In this document: in pieces, positions 1-5,738 of the stretch
How positions within the stretch are numbered: position 1 is the first letter of the stretch
How the letters are laid out: each line of letters begins with the position of its first letter
NCBI GenBank assembly: GCA_009702955.1
Contig: WLHA01000089.1
Location: 1-5,931, forward strand
From: Actinomycetota bacterium
GTDB taxonomy: Bacteria; Actinomycetota; Acidimicrobiia; IMCC26256
Reading direction: 5' to 3'
DNA length: 5,931 nucleotides
Notes under the pieces: generated by a model
Database searches by the model: none
Seen by the model: only the letters and a program-made list of their open reading frames with translations
Told to the model about the DNA's origin: nothing
Translations under genes and position numbers: made by a program

Positions 1-1156
1 CACCAGGCATAACTGCCTTGAGCACAAGAGCAATCGCGAGAGTCACGACGAAGGAGAATACAACCGTTACAGCTACTGCTAATGCCTGCTCCCCGAGAAG
101 GCTCCAGCCTCCACCAGCAAATACCCCATCCCTCCCAGCAGCATTCACGCTCGCATCTGCGAAGAGTCCGAGCAGCAGAGAACCCAGAACTCCACCTACT
201 AGGTGCACCCCAATAACGTCGAGCGAGTCGTCATAACCAAATCGGAACTTCAGATGCACTGCCCAGAAGCATGCAGCCCCTGTCAATGCTCCAATAATGA
301 TTGGGGCCATTCCCCCAACGAAACCTGCACATGGAGTAATCGCAACTAGCCCTGCAACCGCACCTGATGCAGCTCCCAGAGTTGTGAAGTGCCCGAAACG
401 AAGTCGCTCCACAACCAACCAACCGAGCATTCCTGCTGCAGCTGCAAGTGTTGTGTTCAAGAATGCCTGCACTGCGACACCGTTTGCTGCGAGCGCGGAG
501 CCGGCATTGAAACCAAACCAACCAAACCAAAGTATGCCTGTACCTAGCAATGTAAGCGGGAGGCTGTGGGCGCGCATTGGGTGCTTCGGCCAACCGCGCC
601 GCTTGCCAAGAACGATGGCAAGGGCAAGCGCCGCAACACCAGCGTTTACATGCACGACAGTTCCGCCGGCGAAGTCGAGCGCACCACGTTTAAACAACCA
701 CCCAGCAGGTGCGAATACCCAATGAGCAACAGGTGAGTAGACAAGCACTGCCCATACTCCAAGGAAGATTGCCCACGCCGAGAAACGCATGCGGTCTGCA
801 ATTGCACCCGTTATAAGCGCCGGGGTGATAACAGCAAACATCATTTGGTAAGTCATAAACAATGCCGGGGGAATTGTTAGTTGAAGACCAGGGGGCGCAA
901 CAAGGTGCGCATTGTGCAGCCATGCAAAATCGAAGTTGCCGATCCATGGCCCGGTTCCACCAAATGCGAGCGAGTAGCCAATCGCTGCCCACAGGATTGT
1001 AATTAGACCCATTGAGAAGAAGTTCTGCATCAACATGCCGAGGACGTTCTTGGCCCTCACCATTCCTCCGTAGAAGAGTGCAAGCCCCGGGGTCATGAAA
1101 AGAACAAGAGCGGTTGAGACCAATACCCAAGCGGTATCCCCTGCATTGATTTTCAC
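1..1156 (-). CDS. amt: Amt/MEP/Rh-family ammonium transporter, 3' end cut by window edge
   Basis: Integral membrane protein that conducts ammonium across the cytoplasmic membrane for nitrogen assimilation. The frame is open from a GTG at 1156 to the edge, giving 385 residues; only the end of the last helix and the cytoplasmic C-terminal tail are missing. Eleven hydrophobic segments fit the Amt fold, at about residues 8-30, 40-66, 97-118, 125-147, 160-183, 197-217, 229-249, 257-274, 280-300, 312-334 and 353-382. The twin pore histidines are His169 (in TVVHVNAG) and His318 (in DVIGVHLVGG). Asp161, gate Phe107 and Phe216, and Ser220 are also present. The position matching E. coli Trp148 is Phe148. 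There is no signal peptide: TM1 begins almost at once, as in many actinobacterial Amts. The GTG start is supported by AAGGTGG six bases upstream. No PII (glnK) gene is visible, but it could lie beyond the left edge. Out-of-frame ORFs inside this gene are shadows. Confidence 0.96.
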   Translation of the reverse strand, partial: MKINAGDTAWVLVSTALVLFMTPGLALFYGGMVRAKNVLGMLMQNFFSMGLITILWAAIGYSLAFGGTGPWIGNFDFAWLHNAHLVAPPGLQLTIPPALFMTYQMMFAVITPALITGAIADRMRFSAWAIFLGVWAVLVYSPVAHWVFAPAGWLFKRGALDFAGGTVVHVNAGVAALALAIVLGKRRGWPKHPMRAHSLPLTLLGTGILWFGWFGFNAGSALAANGVAVQAFLNTTLAAAAGMLGWLVVERLRFGHFTTLGAASGAVAGLVAITPCAGFVGGMAPIIIGALTGAACFWAVHLKFRFGYDDSLDVIGVHLVGGVLGSLLLGLFADASVNAAGRDGVFAGGGWSLLGEQALAVAVTVVFSFVVTLAIALVLKAVMPG

Positions 1157-1162
1157 GCGAAT

Positions 1163-1169
1163 CCACCTT
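1163..1169 (-). promoter_or_regulatory. Shine-Dalgarno site of amt
   Basis: AAGGTGG on the minus strand lies six bases before the GTG at 1156. It fixes the GTG as start codon, since no in-frame ATG occurs before residue 21. The AGGTGG core is complementary to CCACCT at 1192-1197, so it could be sequestered in the mRNA leader. Confidence 0.75.
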
Positions 1170-1189
1170 GTAAATAAAGTTGTAAATAA
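1168..1189. repeat. Tandem 12-bp-spaced direct repeat in the amt leader
   Basis: TTGTAAATAA occurs at 1168-1177 and again, identically, at 1180-1189 on the plus strand, giving a 12-bp period. On the amt strand this reads TTATTTACAA twice, and the copy nearer amt overlaps the SD site. A/T-rich direct repeats of about one helical turn can serve as protein-binding sites, but I recognise no named operator here. Confidence 0.55.
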
Positions 1190-1217
1190 GTAGGTGGGGT
1201 TACCGTAATAAAGGAGT

Positions 1218-1233
1218 GTTACAGGAATGTTTC
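1218..1233 (-). promoter_or_regulatory. Candidate GlnR-type nitrogen-control box upstream of amt
   Basis: On the amt strand the sequence reads GAAAC (1233-1229), six bases, GTAAC (1222-1218). The actinobacterial OmpR-family regulator GlnR binds repeated half-sites of the form GTnAC and GAAAC separated by six bases, and it controls ammonium-transporter genes in Streptomyces and mycobacteria. Both half-sites and the six-base spacing match. The element is centred about 70 bp before the start codon, where an activator site would be expected. A further GTAAC at 1203-1199 is not at the canonical spacing. Short degenerate motifs occur by chance, and no regulator gene is in view, so this is inference. 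Confidence 0.4.
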
Positions 1234-1251
1234 CAAGGCATATCTAATCTG

Positions 1252-1287
1252 CGCCGGATGGAGGGCCTTAGGGCCTTAAAGCCGGCG
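1252..1287. repeat. Interrupted dyad with tandem octamer between the GGDEF-EAL gene and amt
   Basis: The outer arms CGCCGG (1252-1257) and CCGGCG (1282-1287) are perfect complements. Inside them sit two GGCC blocks (1264-1267 and 1272-1275) placed symmetrically around a four-base loop; the outer and inner pairs are separated by six unpaired positions on each side. The centre is also a perfect tandem repeat of AGGGCCTT (1262-1269 and 1270-1277). The dyad starts four bases past the TAG of the GGDEF-EAL gene, so it could end or protect that transcript. No run of U follows on the minus strand, so I do not call an intrinsic terminator. Confidence 0.45.
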
Positions 1288-1290
1288 AAA

Positions 1291-4200
1291 CTAAGGAATT
1301 GCTATCACCGGAATCGCTGACGCCGGGACAGGCCTAGAGATCAAGAATCCCTGCGCAGAGTCACACCCGAGAGCGCTTAGAGCCTGCATCTGCAGTTCGC
1401 TCTCTACACCCTCCGCAACAACGAGCAGCCCAAGAGCATGGCCTAGCCCCAGTACCGCTGAGACGATCGCTTCGTCATCTGGGTCGTGCCCAAGCCCATC
1501 TACAAATGACCTATCAATCTTGACAATATCCACAGGGAAGCGCTTTAAGTAGTAGAGCGATGAGTACCCAGTTCCGAAATCGTCGATCGCCACCTGGACG
1601 CCTAGATCATGGAGTGCACGAAGTGCCTCAATTGAAGTGGGCTCCATGAGCGTGCCCTCAGTTATCTCGAGCACGAGCTGAGATGGAATAAGACCGGATG
1701 ACGCGAGTGCTTGGCGCACAACTTCAATTAGACCCGATCCCTCGAACTGCCGCGCTGAGACGTTTACTGAGACTGTGAAATTAGTGCTGACTTCACCATC
1801 CTTGATCCACCTGCCCAACTGGCTGCACGCTTCCCTAAGGACAAAGTTGCCGACCTCTGAGATAGCGCCGGTCTCCTCGGCGATCTCAATGAAGGATGCA
1901 GGCTGCAGCATCCCCTGAGTTGGGTGGAGCCAGCGGACGAGCGCCTCCGCACCCTCGACTGAGCCAGTAACCAGATTGATTACCGGTTGATACTCAAGTA
2001 CGAGCTCCCCGTTAATTGCAGCGTTGCGAAGGCCGCTCTCCATCTCCAATCGATTTAGTGCCGATGAACGTAGTTCGTCGCCAAAGACTTCAAACCGGGC
2101 CTTGCCATTCTTTTTAGCCTTGTACATCGCAGCATCCGCGTCGCGCAGCATTCCAGAGGCTTTAGCATTGCCTCCGTCTATTGCGACACCGACACTGGCC
2201 GAGACGCGGAGCGACTGGCCCTTGATCACCATCGGCTGGTCTATCGACGCGAGCAGTCTCTCAGCGAGATCTGCGATGACCCCACTCGCACTCTCAGGGT
2301 CTAGGTCTTCACAGAGCACAACAAATTCATCGCCCCCAAAGCGCGCAATCGTGTCGCTCACACGTGAGCATTCCCTCAACCTAGAGGCAACGTTGATAAG
2401 CAGTTCATCTCCGGCATCATGCCCAAGACTGTCGTTTACTTCCTTGAACCGATCTAGGTCTATGAACATGACAGCGTTGAGAGTGTTTCCCCTAGAAGCG
2501 CGGCCAGTAGCAATGGATAGCAACTCAGTGAAGAGTGAACGATTTGGTAATCCTGTGAGTGAATCGTGGTGTGCTTGATGTGTTAGGCGAGTCTCATATT
2601 CCTTCCGGTCCACCGCGATCGAGCATAAAGCGATAAGGGTCTCCATGAAAGCGACTTCGTCCGGCGTTACTTCATGGGTTTCACCCCAGAAGACCGCGAT
2701 GCTTGCAATAATTGCGCCCTCATCAGAGCTAGTCACAGGGGCAGACCACACTGACTTGAATCCATTTCGGAGCAACAAATCGCGGCAACCCTCGAGTCGC
2801 TCATCGCTAGCGATGTCAAGGGAGTAAACATGCTCCCCTGCCTCTACAGCAATTCCGCAGAGGCCACCCCCTACACCTAGTGGAACGGACTGCATCGCAT
2901 CGACAAATTCAGCGGGCATACGAGGGCCACCCGCAAACGAAAGTCTTGCATCGCTGACCCTCATAACCGCTGACTTAGCCCCACCAAAGGTTGCCTCTAC
3001 AAGGTCGCAGAGAGCAGCAAGGACGGTGCTAATTGGAGCGCTGCTGGCCACCAACCGTAGAAACTCTGCTTGTTCGCGAACAAGCGTCTCAGAGCGTCGG
3101 CGATCAGAAATGTCGCGTGTTGTAAGCACAACGCCGGCCACTGCTAGTTCATGCCGAAGGTCGGTGAACTTGGTCTCGCAGTATCGCCAATTGTCGTCAG
3201 TGCCTAGTACACGAAACTCGAGCGATCCTTCCCAAGAATCTCCACGCGCCCCTTGAGCAAGAAGTGCAGATTCGATGCGCCCCAAGACTCGCGAGCGGTC
3301 TTCTTCGTGGATTGCTTCTGCGATGCTCTCTACAAAAGTTCCGCTCGACTCGCCGCCAAATAACTGCTTCGCTTGCGCGCTTTGATACCTAATACTGCCT
3401 CGGCTGTCGAGAATCGTGACTCCGTCCGAGAGGTTCTGCACAATCTCAGTAAATCTCCGTGACTCAGATTGCACCATCTCCTCGAGCAATTTTCGTCTAG
3501 AGATGTCTTTAATAGTGATCATCGACGCGCCATTGCCTATATCCGCGCCAAAGTTAACTGCCGTTGCTTCACAGAACCTGTAATTCCCATCCGCGTTGAG
3601 TATTCGAATCGGGTAATCAACGTAGGGCCGCTGTATAGCGGCGACATTCTGTGATCCGTGAGGCAGTCCCGCTATATCATCGGGATGGACCTTGTGCCGC
3701 AATTTTGTACCGATAATTTCCTCGAGCGGAATCCCGAGCAACTCCTCTGCCCTAGGGCTTGCATAGATAATCCCATCGGGTCGTCTCGTTACAAATATTG
3801 CGTCAGCGCTCTGGGCAACGATCGTGCGGAACCAGGTTTCTTGATGCTCTAGACGCTCGGCTAACGCTTTGTAATTTGAGACGTCATGCGAGGTAACGGT
3901 GTAGAAAGCCTTCCCACCTTCACCGACGTGCTTCGACGCATCAGTGACAGCCGTTACAATTTCACCGCTGCTGTTGTAATAAGTCGTCTCACCACTCCAC
4001 CGCCCAAACTCCAAAACGGAGGGTGCAATCTCTGATTGGTATCTCTCTACACTCTCGGGGGTCAGGCGCAGAATTGCTACCGCATCAAGCCTCGTGAGCT
4101 CGCTGTAATCACTCTCCTGTATCTCCAAAATCCTGCGAGCAGCAGAATTGGCATACTCAAGTCGACCATCACTGCCGAATATCAATGCAATATCAGCGGT

Positions 4201-4707
4201 GCCACTTAGAAGAGCGCGAAGATGGTCCGCATCGCCGTAGGCGTTAACCGTCTCGGTGATGTCCTCCAGGATGCTTACGTACGAAGTTTCTAAGCCTTCA
4301 ATTTTGGATACCCAGTTGCGCACGACACGAGTGGAACCATCTGGTCGCGCAACTTCAAAACGCCCGGACCAGTGTCCTTTTGTATCAAGTGCCGCACTTG
4401 CTTCGGCGTTCGCTCGTTGGCTCTCGACCTCATCACGAATTGAGTTATTGAAAGCTATATATCCAAGAAGCTCCGCGACAGGTCGTCCGCAGATGTTGGC
4501 CCACTGAGCATTAACAAAAGTCGTCTTCCCAGTGCCATCGATAAATGCAATGCCAAGGGGCGACGAATCCATCGTGACCCGCATACGCGTTATGTCCTCG
4601 AAAGAAGCTAACGAGAGTGCGCCGTCCCCCTCTGCGCTACCTAGCGTACCCGTGCGCCCGCTTAGAGCGTTTGTCGGTATGTATGGAGAATCAGACATAA
4701 TGCGCAA
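1291..4707 (-). CDS. Soluble PASx4-GAF-GGDEF-EAL cyclic-di-GMP synthase/phosphodiesterase
   Basis: Predicted cytoplasmic sensor enzyme of 1138 residues that makes and/or breaks the second messenger c-di-GMP. Domains in order: PAS1 about 39-153, PAS2 160-278, PAS3 288-406, PAS4 414-537, GAF 547-698, GGDEF 708-872, EAL 888-1130. The PAS units mostly end in D-[IV]-[ST] motifs typical of the PAC segment. The cyclase motif GGDEF is at 791-795, with metal-site Asp750 and an inhibitory-site RxxD (Arg782, Asp785) at the canonical five-residue spacing. The phosphodiesterase keeps EAL at 921-923, Asn982, Glu1014, Asp1042-Asp1043, Lys1063, Glu1099 and Gln1119. Both active sites therefore look complete. 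No membrane helix or signal peptide is seen. The ligands of the PAS and GAF domains cannot be told from sequence. A TTG start at 4707 is preferred over ATG at 4698 because GAGGA lies six bases before the TTG. The domain calls are firm; the net activity is unknown. Confidence 0.97.
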   Translation of the reverse strand: MRIMSDSPYIPTNALSGRTGTLGSAEGDGALSLASFEDITRMRVTMDSSPLGIAFIDGTGKTTFVNAQWANICGRPVAELLGYIAFNNSIRDEVESQRANAEASAALDTKGHWSGRFEVARPDGSTRVVRNWVSKIEGLETSYVSILEDITETVNAYGDADHLRALLSGTADIALIFGSDGRLEYANSAARRILEIQESDYSELTRLDAVAILRLTPESVERYQSEIAPSVLEFGRWSGETTYYNSSGEIVTAVTDASKHVGEGGKAFYTVTSHDVSNYKALAERLEHQETWFRTIVAQSADAIFVTRRPDGIIYASPRAEELLGIPLEEIIGTKLRHKVHPDDIAGLPHGSQNVAAIQRPYVDYPIRILNADGNYRFCEATAVNFGADIGNGASMITIKDISRRKLLEEMVQSESRRFTEIVQNLSDGVTILDSRGSIRYQSAQAKQLFGGESSGTFVESIAEAIHEEDRSRVLGRIESALLAQGARGDSWEGSLEFRVLGTDDNWRYCETKFTDLRHELAVAGVVLTTRDISDRRRSETLVREQAEFLRLVASSAPISTVLAALCDLVEATFGGAKSAVMRVSDARLSFAGGPRMPAEFVDAMQSVPLGVGGGLCGIAVEAGEHVYSLDIASDERLEGCRDLLLRNGFKSVWSAPVTSSDEGAIIASIAVFWGETHEVTPDEVAFMETLIALCSIAVDRKEYETRLTHQAHHDSLTGLPNRSLFTELLSIATGRASRGNTLNAVMFIDLDRFKEVNDSLGHDAGDELLINVASRLRECSRVSDTIARFGGDEFVVLCEDLDPESASGVIADLAERLLASIDQPMVIKGQSLRVSASVGVAIDGGNAKASGMLRDADAAMYKAKKNGKARFEVFGDELRSSALNRLEMESGLRNAAINGELVLEYQPVINLVTGSVEGAEALVRWLHPTQGMLQPASFIEIAEETGAISEVGNFVLREACSQLGRWIKDGEVSTNFTVSVNVSARQFEGSGLIEVVRQALASSGLIPSQLVLEITEGTLMEPTSIEALRALHDLGVQVAIDDFGTGYSSLYYLKRFPVDIVKIDRSFVDGLGHDPDDEAIVSAVLGLGHALGLLVVAEGVESELQMQALSALGCDSAQGFLISRPVPASAIPVIAIP

Positions 4708-4713
4708 AGGGGG

Positions 4714-4718
4714 TCCTC
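4714..4718 (-). promoter_or_regulatory. Shine-Dalgarno site selecting a TTG start for the GGDEF-EAL gene
   Basis: GAGGA on the minus strand is six bases from TTG at 4707-4705, but fifteen from the in-frame ATG at 4698-4696. Normal spacing favours TTG, adding three residues to the N-terminus. The ATG remains possible if the SD is not used. Confidence 0.55.
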
Positions 4719-4741
4719 AGGGTTCTTGAGAAGGTGCGGGA

Positions 4742-4770
4742 AGCCTATGCGAAAATGATGGGGCCCACAA
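4742..4770 (-). promoter_or_regulatory. Candidate promoter of the GGDEF-EAL gene
   Basis: On the minus strand, TTGTGG (4770-4765) and TAGGCT (4747-4742) are separated by 17 bases. This fits the loose actinobacterial sigma-70-like pattern TTGnnn-17-TAnnnT. Transcription would start near 4735, giving a leader of about 28 nt that contains the GAGGA ribosome site. The motifs are degenerate, so chance is a real alternative. The rest of the 139-bp gap shows nothing I can name. Confidence 0.3.
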
Positions 4771-4846
4771 GCGACTGCCTCATCTAGCGGGCAAAACCTC
4801 GAATCTCACGCTCCCTGAATCTAGGCAGAGGGCTCTAATTTGGGGG

Positions 4847-5395
4847 TTACCCGTTAGCAGAGCGAGCCCTTAGCGCCCGCGCCTTAGCTAGTCCCCAGGC
4901 CAGGAGTAGCGGCCCAAGGCTCTCAGATATCTGACCCAGATCACTAGGCGCAAGGCTCCATTTATCCCCGGGGAGAGACCGAGCCTCGAATTCCTCGCGC
5001 TCCACCTCAGGCACCCCCAAGGCGGAGAGGGCCTGCCCCGGCTCTACGTGGCACCCGCGCAGAATGCTCTGCGGAGTAGTGCTCTGGAGCGAAGGATCCA
5101 GAGCGAGAAACTCCTGCAATTCGTCCGATACGCGCTGCGTTGCAGCATCCGCCGCGGCACCAATATCAGTTGAGGCCTCGACCGATACCTCACCCAACCA
5201 TGCAGCGGCAACCTCAGTGCTTCTCATACGCAGCCAGGTACTTAGATCAGAGGAGACGCAGGAGAGGATCAAGGGCCCTACCTCTGAGAGCATCGCCATC
5301 GCCCGCTTCTCCTCGGCCGCTGGGTCTTGCCCAGGATCGGTTGCCGAGCGACTTAGCCAGTCTGGGAGTTCGTATTTGCGAGTCATAAGAGACAT
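4847..5395 (-). CDS. Hypothetical protein, 182 residues, probably conserved in actinobacteria
   Basis: I cannot assign a function. The frame runs from ATG 5395 to TAA at 4847; a second ATG at 5386 (residue 4) is an alternative start, and neither has a clear SD. The protein is acidic-to-neutral, soluble, mostly helical in character, and lacks a signal peptide or membrane segment. Visible blocks are an N-terminal LPDWL followed by a DPAAEEKRA segment (about residues 10-33), a helical middle rich in Ala, Glu and Ser (about 55-95), and a C-terminal stretch with TTPQSILR, LGVPEVEREEFEAR and LLAWGLAKARAL. From memory, this order (LPDWL, AEE-RA, TTP-S--R, AGVP-V-RDEF, WG-AKA) resembles an unnamed family in Actinobacteria/Acidimicrobiia; I could not confirm that here. 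It is co-oriented with the GGDEF-EAL gene, 139 bp downstream, and divergent from the ORF at 5405. Confidence 0.8.
   Translation of the reverse strand: MSLMTRKYELPDWLSRSATDPGQDPAAEEKRAMAMLSEVGPLILSCVSSDLSTWLRMRSTEVAAAWLGEVSVEASTDIGAAADAATQRVSDELQEFLALDPSLQSTTPQSILRGCHVEPGQALSALGVPEVEREEFEARSLPGDKWSLAPSDLGQISESLGPLLLAWGLAKARALRARSANG
5081..5104. repeat. Perfect 8-bp inverted repeat inside the hypothetical gene
   Basis: GCTCTGGA at 5081-5088 and its exact complement TCCAGAGC at 5097-5104 flank an eight-base spacer. On the coding strand it spans the LDPSLQS region, about residues 98-104. It could form a hairpin in the mRNA. No U-run follows, and codon constraint or chance may explain it. Confidence 0.5.
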
Positions 5396-5404
5396 GATGG
5401 CCCA

Positions 5405-5686
5405 ATGCGCATCCTCGCGTTAGCCGTATTCGAACGAATCGTCTATCAATCCACATGCCTAGATAGCTCGAGCCCGGATAGGCCAACTCTGGAGGTCGAT
5501 GCGTTACTCCGTGAAGGAGACGCCGACGGCCCTCTCCTTCTGCCCATGGCCGACCTAAAGCGGATGCTCGGATTCTCTATCGCAGAGCATCACATCTTGA
5601 GCTTCAGGGAATCTGGGCGCAGTGAGTTTCGCGATGGAGTCGAGTACTTGCTCTTCCCAGTGTGGAGAGACCTGAGTCACGAATAG
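5405..5686 (+). CDS. Small hypothetical protein, 93 residues
   Basis: I do not recognise this protein. The frame opens at 5399 after an in-frame TGA and has its first ATG at 5405, ending with TAG at 5684-5686. A weak GATGG lies four bases before the ATG. The N-terminus has a short hydrophobic run (ILALAVFERIVY), too short and charged for a confident signal peptide. The C-terminal half is more protein-like, with MADLKRMLGFSIAEH, then FRDGVEYLLFPVWRDL. There is no cysteine-pair or catalytic motif. It fills a gap otherwise without a gene, is convergent with the NIL-domain gene (52 bp between stops), and starts 9 bp from the start of the divergent hypothetical gene. No competing long frame covers all of it, which favours a real gene. 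The start could be wrong, with Met48 at about 5546 as the next ATG. Confidence 0.5.
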   Translation: MRILALAVFERIVYQSTCLDSSSPDRPTLEVDALLREGDADGPLLLPMADLKRMLGFSIAEHHILSFRESGRSEFRDGVEYLLFPVWRDLSHE

Positions 5687-5738
5687 TCCTGGAGAGAAAA
5701 GTGAACTCGGTCGACGTCTTGCCTGTTACAACTCGCGA

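Larger units (their letters stand above)
1163..1197 (-). promoter_or_regulatory. Possible SD-masking hairpin in the amt leader
   Basis: Read as mRNA from the minus strand, CCACCU (1197 to 1192) can pair over six bases with AGGUGG (1168 to 1163), which is the core of the amt ribosome binding site. The loop is 23 nt and A/U-rich. No further pairing extends the stem on either side. If it forms, it would lower translation of amt until opened. The pairing is seen in the sequence; the regulatory role is inference, and a six-pair stem with a long loop may be only marginally stable. Confidence 0.3.

Noticed and set aside
231..593. Minus-strand ORF of about 120 codons
   Set aside because: It lies inside amt in another frame; the amt frame is an unmistakable Amt protein with all pore residues, so this is a shadow.
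297..725. Plus-strand ORF of about 142 codons opposite amt
   Set aside because: Antisense shadow of amt; low-complexity Ala/Pro-rich translation.
690..1166. Minus-strand ORF of about 158 codons, starting close to the amt start
   Set aside because: It is one frame off the amt reading frame, and its translation shows no membrane-protein character. It also begins at a GTG inside the amt SD site.
1157..1290. Corynebacterial AmtR operator before amt
   Set aside because: I looked for the CTAT-n6-ATAG type motif and found no acceptable match; only the GlnR-like spacing is present.
2024..2578. Plus-strand ORF of about 184 codons opposite the GGDEF and EAL domains
   Set aside because: Antisense to highly conserved catalytic sequence; Ser-rich translation typical of a shadow.
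5064..5423. Plus-strand ORF of about 119 codons overlapping the hypothetical gene
   Set aside because: It overlaps almost wholly the minus-strand 182-residue gene, which has better protein-like blocks; no SD or recognisable motif.
5247..5486. Minus-strand ORF of about 79 codons
   Set aside because: It overlaps the start of the 182-residue gene in another frame on the same strand, and its translation is Arg-rich and unstructured.
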